A stretch of DNA of 64,000 bases, from positions 65,520,779 through 65,584,778 of the forward strand of contig CM072519.1 in NCBI GenBank assembly GCA_036898135.1. The letters are read 5' to 3'. This document shows, piece after piece, positions 19,165 to 27,177 of this stretch (positions within the stretch are counted from its first letter, which is position 1; each line of letters opens with the position of its first letter). The DNA comes from Oncomelania hupensis. Taxonomy: Eukaryota > Mollusca > Gastropoda > Littorinimorpha > Pomatiopsidae. The notes beneath the pieces are model-generated. The model did no database searches, was not told where the DNA came from, and worked only from the letters and a program-made list of their open reading frames with translations. A program made the translations under genes and the position numbers.

Positions 19165-20397
19165 ATGTACGCGCCTTATAAATATAACAAAGCTGCAAAG
19201 TATACTACAGGGCCTTATTATTACGAAAAAGCAGTCGACCTAACCAAGCTGACAATAGCTGTGGCAGCCAACGTCCATTTCGAAACTATCCCCCATAATA
19301 TTTTTGATCATTACCTCAACCCAGACATTACAAGCGACTTTTTAGCTAACCAATGGCTAAACAACGGGGGTATGCAGTTCTTTCAGAATCAAATTAATTT
19401 TGCCGTGTCATGCGCTACAACTGGTTGTGGAGTTTCTTACGTTCATCACCTTAATCACCCAGATCCCATGTTGAAGTCTATTTATCTGTTCCATTTGTAT
19501 TATCAAGTGAGGCGGGTGTTGTCTGAACTTCAGGCTCCGTTACCTACTGACAAAAACTTTAATCCCTTTAACAATGGCTTTGACAAGAAAGCGTATCAAA
19601 GGTTGTGCAATGAATTCGGAATTGATACTAAAACAGACTTCAGACAAAAACTAGACCTCAATCACGGGATGGGAACTTTATTTAGATACGCTGTAGGTAA
19701 TTTATACACGGGGCCTTACGTACCTGGATTTACATCATTTAACCACAACAGCCAGGTTCCTTTACTGTATATCAGACAAAAACAAAGTACAGCATACAGC
19801 ACTTTTATATTAGACACATCAAACGGATTTACTCAAAGTGGGGTGGAAAGGCTGAATGAATCTATTCGTACGTATGCGTGGTGCATTCTGGGGTCTCAAG
19901 CACAAACACGAAGTAATATCATTGGGGAAGGAACTAGCTTCGATGCACAAAAGCAGTTTCTAGCCAACATTGAAGATTCTATTAATTCGGCAGTAGATTT
20001 GCCCGCAAGTATTAAAAGATATCAGGACACTTTAAAGTATGCTAGATCGAAAGTAGATTACGTAATAGGTTTAGGACTGTATATGTTGCCTTCAGACCTT
20101 CAGCTTAGGATAGGAACTATATCAAACTACAACAACAATATAGTGATTGCAGACCCTCAGTTTCATATAGGCTACAATCCTACAATAAATACATTGAACA
20201 CAGTGAATACAGTGAATACAGCAAATACGGTATTTACTGCTAGGCCTAATAATGAACCTTTAAGTTCGCCACCACTTCCGAGCTTACCAAGCTTGCCGGA
20301 ACTGCAAATGCCGGTAACTGATCATGGGGTTTCGCGTCTAGCACTTACAGGGGGTTTATTGTTTGCTGGGTTAATTGGGATTTACTATTTTAAGTAA
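19165..20397 (+). CDS. Element protein of 410 residues with a C-terminal membrane anchor
   Basis: Start ATG 19165 (ATAATAAAAAATG). Residues 1-300 form a Tyr/Asn/His-rich globular domain with several conserved-looking aromatic blocks (YYYEKAVDLTKLTIAVAANV, CATTGCGVSYVHHL, GVERLNESIRTYAWCILG). About 335-380 is a low-complexity TINTLNTVNTVNTAN and Pro/Leu/Ser stalk. Residues about 388-409 (LALTGGLLFAGLIGIYYFK) form one transmembrane helix ending in a single Lys. The layout suggests a large ectodomain or virion-internal domain anchored by its C-terminus. It overlaps the end of the convergent gene at 20371 by 27 bases. Family unknown to me; a virion membrane or attachment role is possible but not shown. 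Confidence 0.8.
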   Translation: MYAPYKYNKAAKYTTGPYYYEKAVDLTKLTIAVAANVHFETIPHNIFDHYLNPDITSDFLANQWLNNGGMQFFQNQINFAVSCATTGCGVSYVHHLNHPDPMLKSIYLFHLYYQVRRVLSELQAPLPTDKNFNPFNNGFDKKAYQRLCNEFGIDTKTDFRQKLDLNHGMGTLFRYAVGNLYTGPYVPGFTSFNHNSQVPLLYIRQKQSTAYSTFILDTSNGFTQSGVERLNESIRTYAWCILGSQAQTRSNIIGEGTSFDAQKQFLANIEDSINSAVDLPASIKRYQDTLKYARSKVDYVIGLGLYMLPSDLQLRIGTISNYNNNIVIADPQFHIGYNPTINTLNTVNTVNTANTVFTARPNNEPLSSPPLPSLPSLPELQMPVTDHGVSRLALTGGLLFAGLIGIYYFK

Positions 20398-21648
20398 CCA
20401 GAGTAATATTATTATAAACAAAGACCACAGATGCTCAGACGCCCAAACCACAACTTTAGAAGCAGTATTAAATATCCATGAAAATACAGAACCTAATATT
20501 CCTGGAAGTGCGTCTACAAGTTTGTCACCTAAGCGTTTCAATAAGTTAGCTATGCTTTGTAACGTCTTTTTAATCCAGTCTTTAACCGGACTACCGCCAG
20601 GTCCACCAGGTACGCCAGGTCCACCGGCACTGATGCCTACGGTTCTAGTCAGTGCTAAGACTAGTGTGCTTATTGTCATCCCAACAGCTGTAAGAATGCT
20701 AAATATTGTAACACCTTGCTCTCTGAACAGTGTTTGAATTCTTTCTGCAAGTGTAGTGTCTTCGTGTAAAATTTTATGCACCGTTTCTTTTATTCTGGCG
20801 AAATTAGTTATTAATTTTTCTCTGTTTATGGATAAGGCTTCTAGCCTTGCAGCGCGTTCTGTGTAAAGGTCTGCAAGCCTTTTTTGAATCAACTGTTTTA
20901 CCTCAATGCTTAAGTTCGCGTCATCAGCTTCTGCTAGTTTATTTTTTTGTTTTTCTATATGTTTGTCGAGCTCACCGAGCTTGGCTAAATTCATCATTGT
21001 CTCCCCTCTCACAGATTGTAAAGCTTTATCTAAGCCCTGAAGTTCACGCAGTGGCAATAATGGCGTGTCATTGATAGTTTCCATAACCTGATCAATATTG
21101 GTGTCCTCATTTGTTTGTAAGGTTGTTAACTCTTTATTTACTTCTAATGCAGAACTAGTTAAGTTAGTTAAGTCTTGTAGTTCTATTTCTGAACTTAACG
21201 ATGCATCTATTCGTTGAAGTGAAGCTACTGCTTGGCGATGCAACGCTGGCACTCTATTATCGGAAAGCCCCAATGATCGTATTACAGTCACTGGGAGTTT
21301 AGTTTTCAAAGTAGACCACGCATAAAATTTATCAGGATTCTTTAACATAGTTAACTGTACTCTCACTTTTTTACCGGATACACTAGTGTTTATAAACAAG
21401 TGATTATTTTTGTCTAGTTCGAAGTCGCTGGGACTAACATAATCAGGTAACTCGCGCCCGATGTAATTGTAAAATTTATTGATTTTTCTGGCTTTTTGGG
21501 TTTCAGTTACTTGACGTAATTCTTCTCCTATACTTAGCCTTGTTTGGCTCATGTCATCTCCTACCATTGAAAGCAGTGTGACGTCGTGGTCTTCATTAGG
21601 TTCATCAGGTTTAAACACTTCATCAAGAGCTTCACCACCTGTTGCCAT
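20371..21648 (-). CDS. Element protein of 425 residues: coiled coil, Gly/Pro hinge, amphipathic helices, membrane segment
   Basis: Start at 21648 (TTTAAAAATGG), divergent from the capsid gene with about 32 bases between the starts. Order of regions: acidic N-terminus; a globular part to about 150; long helical, coiled-coil-prone stretch at about 190-290; hydrophobic REQGVTIFSILTAVGMTIST (about 300-325); Gly/Pro hinge GGPGVPGGPGG (about 338); basic amphipathic helix VKDWIKKTLQSIANLLKRLG; then hydrophobic C-terminal helices. Amphipathic helices beside a hinge recall membrane-active minor capsid proteins such as adenovirus VI, but this is analogy. From memory, similar proteins recur in cnidarian and mollusc Polinton-type elements. 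Its shared promoter region with the capsid gene supports a virion role. Confidence 0.8.
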   Translation of the reverse strand: MATGGEALDEVFKPDEPNEDHDVTLLSMVGDDMSQTRLSIGEELRQVTETQKARKINKFYNYIGRELPDYVSPSDFELDKNNHLFINTSVSGKKVRVQLTMLKNPDKFYAWSTLKTKLPVTVIRSLGLSDNRVPALHRQAVASLQRIDASLSSEIELQDLTNLTSSALEVNKELTTLQTNEDTNIDQVMETINDTPLLPLRELQGLDKALQSVRGETMMNLAKLGELDKHIEKQKNKLAEADDANLSIEVKQLIQKRLADLYTERAARLEALSINREKLITNFARIKETVHKILHEDTTLAERIQTLFREQGVTIFSILTAVGMTISTLVLALTRTVGISAGGPGVPGGPGGSPVKDWIKKTLQSIANLLKRLGDKLVDALPGILGSVFSWIFNTASKVVVWASEHLWSLFIIILLWLLKIVNPN

Positions 21649-21680
21649 TTTTAAATATAATTTTTTTTATCGCATTAAAA

Positions 21681-22958
21681 ATGCAAAGCTACGGAAACTT
21701 GTTAGACCCTACACGTCGATTGAGGACGCCTTTAGGCATCAAAGGTGAGAAAAGCACAATAATTATTACAAACAATCCAAGCAGCATAGAGCCTAATCAG
21801 CTACTAACCATAAGATTTCCAAATTTAGGTCCTGATGATGTAATAGTTCCAGGCAGTCCTAAATTGGGATTTAAAATTAGTCTGAATTCTGACGATGATC
21901 CTAACAGAACCGTAGTCAACAATCTAGGCAGAGCTATAATTAAAAGAATGGTTATTAAACTTGATGGGCGAGAAATCCAAAGTATCGATGACGCCGGTGT
22001 TTTGTTTTGTTACACAGATCTGTGGCTGAGTAAATATGAAAGGGAAGATTTAGTTGGTCAGGGGATTCAAGCCGCCAATGTGGCAAAACTTCGAATCAAA
22101 GCTGGCGATGCTGTCGTTTCTAACAAAGGTGAAAATGCATTAGCTGCTGTATACAAAAACAGGTTTTATTTTCCACTCGATTTTGAACTGCTACACAGTC
22201 ATCTGCCATTTCATCAAGGTTCATTTAACGACAGGCTGTCTTACGAAATTATTTTCAATGATTATTCTCAAGTAGTAATTAGCTCTGACAATGATGCTAG
22301 GTATACAATTACAGACATCACGCTTGAATACGAAGTGGTCACTCACGCTGAACTCAGTAGGATGATTAGGGGCCAATATGACAAACTAGCAATTTATTAT
22401 GATAGGATCGTTCGCTACAGACAATTTAATAAAGATTTATTAGATGCACTATGGACCATCAACATAAATTCACCTGCTCGAAGTTTTAAAGGTGTACTGT
22501 TGTTGTTTGTGAAAGAATCTAATTATAATCGTGACAGTGAAAATTTTATAAATCCTAATATTTCAAAAGCGTCTGTCGTGATTGAAGGTAAACCTAATCA
22601 ATTATTCGCTAATGGAATGATGGGGTTTCAACAGTTTGATGAGATTAGGAAAATCTTGGGTGGAGGTAGATTACGGACTGACACTGTGGATTTGATTTCT
22701 AAAGATCTTCATTTGCATGACACAAGACTGCAAGATTATCTCGTGAATAAATTTGCGTTGTGGTTAGACTTTCGAACCATACCCACCAATGAACTTCATG
22801 GATCTGGAAGAAGAATTGAAAACGGAACAGATGGTATAACAATTGAATTGCATAGGGAAGCAAGTGCTAGGTCAGAATCAGTTACAGTATACATGTATAT
22901 AATTATGGATGCTCAGCTAAACATTGAAAATGGAAGATTAAAAGATTTAGTATATTAA
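21681..22958 (+). CDS. MCP: Candidate major capsid protein (double jelly-roll type), 425 residues
   Basis: I start it at ATG 21681 (GCATTAAAAATG), not 21642. The later start matches the element's start context and avoids overlapping the divergent gene. Strand-rich throughout, with two similar halves. The first contains YFPLDFELLHSHLPF, then FNDRLSYEIIFNDYSQVVIS, which is the typical capsid phrase of a short loop before a strand pair. The second contains KGVLLLFVKESNY, then IEGKPNQLFANGMMGFQQFD and a basic RKI. These patterns and the position directly before the packaging ATPase (3 bases apart) match double jelly-roll capsids of Polintons, virophages and adintoviruses. It is short: Polinton capsids are usually 550-700 residues, so loops and towers are probably reduced. 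A structure prediction would settle it. Confidence 0.8.
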   Translation: MQSYGNLLDPTRRLRTPLGIKGEKSTIIITNNPSSIEPNQLLTIRFPNLGPDDVIVPGSPKLGFKISLNSDDDPNRTVVNNLGRAIIKRMVIKLDGREIQSIDDAGVLFCYTDLWLSKYEREDLVGQGIQAANVAKLRIKAGDAVVSNKGENALAAVYKNRFYFPLDFELLHSHLPFHQGSFNDRLSYEIIFNDYSQVVISSDNDARYTITDITLEYEVVTHAELSRMIRGQYDKLAIYYDRIVRYRQFNKDLLDALWTININSPARSFKGVLLLFVKESNYNRDSENFINPNISKASVVIEGKPNQLFANGMMGFQQFDEIRKILGGGRLRTDTVDLISKDLHLHDTRLQDYLVNKFALWLDFRTIPTNELHGSGRRIENGTDGITIELHREASARSESVTVYMYIIMDAQLNIENGRLKDLVY

Positions 22959-22961
22959 AAA

Positions 22962-23573
22962 ATGGCGTCTTTGTTACCCCGTGATCCTCATTGTGGAATG
23001 ATCGTTGGCATGACGTCATGCGGAAAGACTGTCTTTGTTCTGGATTTGTTAGAAAAATATTACGCAGGCCACTTTGATTATATAGTAATTTTTTGCCCAA
23101 CTATTCAATATAATAAAACCTACTTAGATCGTAAGTATGTCTGGACAGATGAAAATATCTTTGTTGTAAATACCAATGGCAAGCTCAATGAGTATTTAAC
23201 GTATTTTTATAACCTGTTTGAGAATGAGGGTAATACGTTATTCTTAATCGATGATTGCAGTGCAGAAAAAGATATTGTATTAAAACGGAACATATTGAGC
23301 AAGCTGGCTTTCAGTGGACGCCATGTGAAAATTAGTGTCTGGTTAATCACGCAGAAATTTAATTCAATATTAAAGGATTTTAGAGAACAAGTAAAATTCG
23401 TGTGCCTGTTTTATTGCAAAGATCGAGACAGCTTTGATAACTGTTTAAAAGAAAATGACGTAATTGAATCAAAAGAGGAAAGAACTAAATTAAAAGAACA
23501 GCTAAAAAAAGGCAAGCACTTAAAATTATTATTAAAAACTGACCAACCAACTGGCTATACAATACTTATGTAA
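22962..23573 (+). CDS. ATPase: DNA-packaging ATPase, FtsK/HerA (A32-like) type, 203 residues
   Basis: Walker A GMTSCGKT lies at residues 16-23, immediately after a short MASLLPRDPHC lead as in virus packaging ATPases. Walker B LFLIDDCS lies at about 93-100, and a sensor-like ISVWLITQKF at about 124-133 carries the conserved Gln. All catalytic residues are present. The protein would pump the genome into preformed capsids. It follows the capsid gene by 3 bases in the same strand (TATATTAAAAAATG), so the two are probably co-expressed. Length is at the short end for the family. It is convergent with the integrase gene across a 215-base spacer containing two tandem 78-bp units. Confidence 0.92.
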   Translation: MASLLPRDPHCGMIVGMTSCGKTVFVLDLLEKYYAGHFDYIVIFCPTIQYNKTYLDRKYVWTDENIFVVNTNGKLNEYLTYFYNLFENEGNTLFLIDDCSAEKDIVLKRNILSKLAFSGRHVKISVWLITQKFNSILKDFREQVKFVCLFYCKDRDSFDNCLKENDVIESKEERTKLKEQLKKGKHLKLLLKTDQPTGYTILM

Positions 23574-23725
23574 GTAAGTAAGTTCTTTTATAATTTAATT
23601 ATTGTAAGTTATAAGTTTTTTTAAAAGTCGACTTAATTAAGTTAGATGTAAGTAAGTAAGTTCTTTTATAATTTAATTATTGTAAGTTATAAGTTTTTTT
23701 AAAAGTCGACTTAATTAAGTTAGAT
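23570..23725. repeat. Two identical tandem 78-bp units between convergent genes
   Basis: Copies at 23570-23647 and 23648-23725 appear identical. Each has GTAAGTAAGTAAG at its start and a 12-base palindrome ACTTAATTAAGT near its end. They sit between the stops of the ATPase and integrase genes and may work as a transcription terminator or replication signal. They could equally be a recent slippage duplication. Confidence 0.88.
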
Positions 23726-23788
23726 GTAAGTCACTAAGTCAAAAAAAAAGGTTGAAGTTAAGTAATAGTGGTGATGATTATAGTTCAT

Positions 23789-24757
23789 TTATCTTAATGG
23801 CACTGTGTCTGGTGGAACAATCTGAAGTTCTTCTTTTACAAAATTTCTTTGTGGTGTTCTACGATCACTTCTTGGTCTTAAATAATATACGGGCGGATCA
23901 GTAGATAATGCTCTGTCAACTTCATAAACGCTTAATGACCAAATTGGGTCTGTAGCTCGCCTTCTAGTGTCATTAGCAACTTCTCCAGGCTGATAAAGGT
24001 ATCTAACAGTTTTGTTCATCAAAGTTAGATCCGGCTGACCAGGCTTTGAAACGGTAACAACAACAGTCTGTTTCTTTTTAATAGCCTCAACTGGTTTTAA
24101 TCCTGTAACTCTGGTTGGTTCTGAATTCATTTCCCTTAAAACTCGAGGCAGCCTAACAACCCATTCTGTATTAGTGGTTTCAGTAAAGAGTTCCTTTGAA
24201 TACTGATAAGTGAATAATCTTTCTGCCAGTTGCCGATTAAAGTTTTCTACAATACCCTGTGATCTGTGCAATCCAACAACTCCTCTTCTAACAGTTACAT
24301 TATGTTTTAACAAAAGCTGGTTAACAGCTCCTTTGAATTCAGACCCTTCATCGCATTGAATAAGTCTAGGGAACCTTAGAGGCCCTCTTGAATAAATCGC
24401 ATTTAAGGCTTGAGCGACCTCAGCTGAATTTTTTGTCCTAAGAGCATGCGCGTCTTTAAACCTGGTAGCTATATCAATAACAGTAAGGGCATACCTGTAT
24501 TTCTTTCTATATATTTTGTCATGGGGAAGATATAACAAATCTATTTGATGCGTGTCATTTGGTCTGGAGTTTTCAAATTTTGGTCTTATTATTTTCTTCG
24601 GGGGTGGAAGATAGATTTGCCATACAGCTTGCTTCGATAACCATTGTTTAACTACGTTTTCTGACAAGCCAGTCTTTTCTACTAGTTTATTAACTGCCGT
24701 CATCCCTTTCCAATATCCGGATTGAGAATAATATAATCTAGACAAACGCGAAGTCAT
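23789..24757 (-). CDS. INT: Retroviral-type DDE integrase of the element, 322 residues
   Basis: Start at 24757 (CTAAATAAAATATG). Helix-turn-helix-like N-terminus (about 20-48, VNKLVEKTGLSENVVKQWL). The rve catalytic core has D73 (THQIDLLYLP), D136 (IQCDEGSEFKG) and E171 (GIVENFNRQLAER), giving 34 residues between the second Asp and the Glu. That is close to the D,D(35)E of Polinton, Ginger and retroviral integrases. The C-terminal third is basic with an SH3-like feel (VRYLYQPGEVAN ... YYLRPRSDRRTPQRNF). It joins the element ends to host DNA and produces the flanking duplication. Complete and uninterrupted. It starts 3 bases after the stop of the 141-residue gene. Confidence 0.93.
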   Translation of the reverse strand: MTSRLSRLYYSQSGYWKGMTAVNKLVEKTGLSENVVKQWLSKQAVWQIYLPPPKKIIRPKFENSRPNDTHQIDLLYLPHDKIYRKKYRYALTVIDIATRFKDAHALRTKNSAEVAQALNAIYSRGPLRFPRLIQCDEGSEFKGAVNQLLLKHNVTVRRGVVGLHRSQGIVENFNRQLAERLFTYQYSKELFTETTNTEWVVRLPRVLREMNSEPTRVTGLKPVEAIKKKQTVVVTVSKPGQPDLTLMNKTVRYLYQPGEVANDTRRRATDPIWSLSVYEVDRALSTDPPVYYLRPRSDRRTPQRNFVKEELQIVPPDTVPLR

Positions 24758-24760
24758 ATT

Positions 24761-25186
24761 TTATTTAGATTTATATTTTTGTTTAACGAGGTAATAAACT
24801 ACTGTTATTCCAAACACAATTAAAATTAATTCTCCGGTCTCTGACATTGTAGATGCAATGTTAGGTGTGTAGTAATCGGATAACACTGGTTGCTTTAATG
24901 AAGGTAGTGTCGTGCCAGTGAATAAATAATATTGGTGCAAAGCTTCATCAACGTCTTCAAATGTTTTATCTGCATGGCCTTCTTCTTTCAATCTTTTATT
25001 AACAAAATCAAGCTGCATTAGTCTGTTTTTCTCGTATTCGGCCTGATCTTGTTGTAATTTTTCCATTGCTAAGTTATGCCGTTTTGATTCTTCTTTACTG
25101 TCCAGTTTTGAAAACAAATAATTTGATCCTGAAAAGGCTAAGGCATTTACAGCAGCAGAACCAAGCACCATTGCAGCACCAGCCAT
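24761..25186 (-). CDS. Small element membrane protein, 141 residues
   Basis: Start at 25186 (TTAAAAAATGG), divergent from 25223 with a 36-base spacer. A hydrophobic N-terminal segment (AGAAMVLGSAAVNALAFSG, about 2-20) is followed by a charged helical middle (EESKRHNLAMEKLQQDQAEY, about 32-51) and a C-terminal transmembrane helix (ELILIVFGITVVYYLVKQ, about 117-134) with a basic tail. The upstream partner of the integrase on the same strand. Similar short proteins, from memory, accompany Polinton-type elements in other invertebrates. Function unknown; a virion or host-membrane role is plausible. Confidence 0.78.
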   Translation of the reverse strand: MAGAAMVLGSAAVNALAFSGSNYLFSKLDSKEESKRHNLAMEKLQQDQAEYEKNRLMQLDFVNKRLKEEGHADKTFEDVDEALHQYYLFTGTTLPSLKQPVLSDYYTPNIASTMSETGELILIVFGITVVYYLVKQKYKSK

Positions 25187-25222
25187 TTTTTAATTTAGTT
25201 TTTTATTTTATTTGTATTTAAA

Positions 25223-25750
25223 ATGAATTGTGATGACTTGTTAATGCAAGAAGCTATTAATGTTACAGTTACAGGTGTTGACAATGAGAAAAGAGACAGG
25301 CTGGTTGCATTAGTAGCTTCCGGAAAGTCAAAGTATTATCTCGGTGTTGACTTAACACCTGAACAAGTGCAAAGACTGAGGCCAGAAGAGATCATTATAT
25401 TACATAATAAATATGATAAAGTTCTTGGCGCTTTAATGGTTAAAAGTTTAGGGCGTTCGATTGTGAAGTTATATGCCAAAGCTGTGTCGGCCTTTGTTAC
25501 TTTAGATTGTGAGAATGATTTATTTGATGATTTGATTAAAGATCCAGTTATTGTTAATGGGATTAGTGAGGCATCAAGAAATTTGTATTATAAGTTTGGA
25601 AGCTTGTTGACCCCATTTTCAGCCGGGCTAATTACTTTTCAACACATAAATTTCTCTGCTATTAAAAATGGACTCTTCCAATCCGGAGATGGAGAAGGAG
25701 ACGGAGGTGAAGAATTCAGAGAATCAACAGAACCCAGTGACAGTCACTAA
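25223..25750 (+). CDS. Element protein of 175 residues, unknown
   Basis: Start ATG 25223 (GTATTTAAAATG). Soluble and mostly helical: DLTPEQVQRLRPEEIIILH, then VKSLGRSIVKLYAKAV, then an acidic Gly/Glu/Ser tail (about 152-175). No catalytic motif recognised, and no His/Asp/Cys triad, so it is not the missing adenain-type protease. Its last 83 bases overlap the start of the next gene in another frame. Function unknown. Confidence 0.75.
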   Translation: MNCDDLLMQEAINVTVTGVDNEKRDRLVALVASGKSKYYLGVDLTPEQVQRLRPEEIIILHNKYDKVLGALMVKSLGRSIVKLYAKAVSAFVTLDCENDLFDDLIKDPVIVNGISEASRNLYYKFGSLLTPFSAGLITFQHINFSAIKNGLFQSGDGEGDGGEEFRESTEPSDSH

Positions 25751-26126
25751 ACAAAAGAGTTTGGGAAGAATTGCAGCTGGAAAGAAGTTAGCAGAATTTA
25801 ACAGGTTACATAGATGGAACAGACAAACAAAAGCAAACATATTAGGAAAAAAGGAATCACCAAAAGAAGAAACAATAATGCAACAAACATTAACAACAAA
25901 TAAAGAAGAACCAATACAACCAATACAACCAATACAATCTTCAAATAACATATATTATTTATGTATAGCCGGTGTAGTGGGTGCAAGTGGGTACATAATA
26001 TATAAATACCGCCAAGGAAAAAATAAACAGAAACCCCCAAAACCACTTGTAGAAAAAGAAATTGAATTATCTCCATCGTTGAAGCCATCATTGAAGCCAT
26101 CATTAGATGTGTTTTCAATGCAGTAA
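25668..26126 (+). CDS. Basic element protein with one membrane helix, 152 residues
   Basis: Start ATG 25668 (GCTATTAAAAATG) inside the preceding gene. A polar N-terminus leads to a basic block SLGRIAAGKKLAEFNRLHRW (about 31-50) that looks DNA- or core-binding, like virion core proteins. A Gln/Pro-rich linker (EEPIQPIQPIQSSN) precedes a transmembrane helix (IYYLCIAGVVGASGYIIYKY, about 97-116) and a Lys/Pro tail ending in a repeated LKPS. Inferred to link DNA or core to membrane; not shown. Confidence 0.78.
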   Translation: MDSSNPEMEKETEVKNSENQQNPVTVTKQKSLGRIAAGKKLAEFNRLHRWNRQTKANILGKKESPKEETIMQQTLTTNKEEPIQPIQPIQSSNNIYYLCIAGVVGASGYIIYKYRQGKNKQKPPKPLVEKEIELSPSLKPSLKPSLDVFSMQ

Positions 26127-26162
26127 TAATTTATTATTATTTTTTTTAATTATATATAAAAA

Positions 26163-26399
26163 ATGAGTGTACCATATGAACAAACAATTGTTAATCTTGG
26201 ATACCATAGTGTTGTCTTAGTGGGCTTAAATACAGCTTATGCTATGATTGCAAAATCTCTTTTAAAAATGAAACCTATTGAATTAGGAAAAATGGATCTT
26301 TCAGATGCTGGTAAACTGGTTGGTATCTTTTCATTATCGTTATTTACTCGGGACTATCTTGTTAAACAAAAGATCATTCCAGCAGATATTAATGTGTAA
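26163..26399 (+). CDS. Small hydrophobic element protein, 78 residues
   Basis: Start ATG 26163 in ATATATAAAAAATG. The body is hydrophobic around residues 10-35 (YHSVVLVGLNTAYAMIAKSL), then MDLSDAGKLVGIFSLSLFTR and a conserved-looking end VKQKIIPADI. Probably one or two membrane helices. Last gene before the right TIR, about 45 bases away. Function unknown. Confidence 0.72.
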   Translation: MSVPYEQTIVNLGYHSVVLVGLNTAYAMIAKSLLKMKPIELGKMDLSDAGKLVGIFSLSLFTRDYLVKQKIIPADINV

Positions 26400-26444
26400 T
26401 GTTATACAACCATAATGTAGAAGGGTTGTAATTTTTTTTGTTTT

Positions 26445-26604
26445 AACCAAAGACGCAAGATATACGAATATATATTATATTTAGCAATTTGCGGATTCCC
26501 AGAGTGCTTTGGAGCACTTTTTAAAAAGCTCATAAAACAGCCATAAATTGCAAAAATAGGCGCCAGAAAAACAAGGGCGGTCTAAGCCCATTATTACCAT
26601 CTCT
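26445..26604 (-). repeat. Right terminal inverted repeat
   Basis: Reverse complement begins AGAGATGGTAATAATGGGC and follows the left TIR block by block to TTGCGTCTTTGG. It ends CCATCTCT at 26604, against GCACA. Confidence 0.75.
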
Positions 26605-26609
26605 GCACA
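26605..26609. repeat. Target-site duplication, right copy (GCACA)
   Basis: Same five bases as 10031-10035, immediately outside the right terminus. Confidence 0.65.
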
Positions 26610-26635
26610 CGACATACGGTACCTCCCCCTCCCTC

Positions 26636-26705
26636 TCCCTCCCAATCCACCCAGCTGTAAATGGGAGCCTGGATCTGTCTACAACTTGGAAAGATAAAGC
26701 AGTGT
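26636..26705 (+). mobile_element. SINE-like 3' fragment (AATCCACCCAGCT type)
   Basis: CCAATCCACCCAGCTGTAAA then TGGGAGCCTGG and GGAAAGATAAAGCAG recurs at about 30577-30645 with the same order, so it is a dispersed family fragment. Confidence 0.5.
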
Positions 26706-27148
26706 GTGTTTATGTGCGCGTGTGTGGGCGTGTGTGATTTTAGACATAATCATAAGGAATCGATATCCGAATACTGTAGACACCCAACGGAATTTAATCA
26801 ATCAGAGATCAGACCTTAAATGATCCGACATAAACGGATTAGACAGGTTAAGACCTTAAATGTTTTTGATATATCGCCCCAGTATACTCTTCCCGTTGAA
26901 TCCGGGAGGCACTGTGAATGTAAGATCTAGTCATGCTAGTGATGTCGTGTATATATAGGCCTAATCTATAGTCTATTTGTGCTTGCTGACATTGAATATT
27001 CATAGTGGTGTTTTGGAGAGTACACGTCACTATGCGTCGGCCGAGTATAAATGAACGGGTACGAGAGGACTTTAGGTTTGCTGCGCCGGCTTGTCCCCCT
27101 TACTGCGCTCTGCATGCCAAATTCATTCATTCATTGGCTAAATTTGTT

Positions 27149-27177
27149 GTCCCCAGACACAGTGGCATATAGGGGAC
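27149..27177 (+). repeat. Dispersed hairpin motif, copy 2
   Basis: GTCCCC ... GGGGAC with loop AGACACAGTGGCATATA; same layout as 658-685. Confidence 0.6.

Larger units (their letters stand above)
10036..26604. mobile_element. Polinton/Maverick-adintovirus-like integrated element, apparently complete
   Basis: Seen directly: matching inverted ends AGAGATGG/CCATCTCT, an alignable inverted repeat of about 155-160 bp at both ends, a 5-bp direct repeat outside, and an AT-rich interior with 15 long open frames in both orientations. The recognisable proteins (protein-primed family B polymerase, DDE integrase, FtsK/HerA-type ATPase, jelly-roll capsid candidate) are the hallmark set of Polintons/Mavericks and adintoviruses. 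The length of 16.6 kb fits the usual 15-20 kb. No gene shows a stop or frameshift. Oddities: the terminal repeats have diverged by about a third by eye, no adenain-like protease is found, and the capsid candidate is short for a Polinton. Mobility is inferred to occur by self-synthesis, excision-free integration, or as a virus. Confidence 0.92.

Noticed and set aside
21642..21680. Upstream Met for the capsid gene
   Set aside because: It would overlap the divergent gene's start and lacks the A-rich context; the second Met at 21681 has it.
25798..26118. Hydrophobic minus-strand frame
   Set aside because: Shadow of the 25668-26126 gene.
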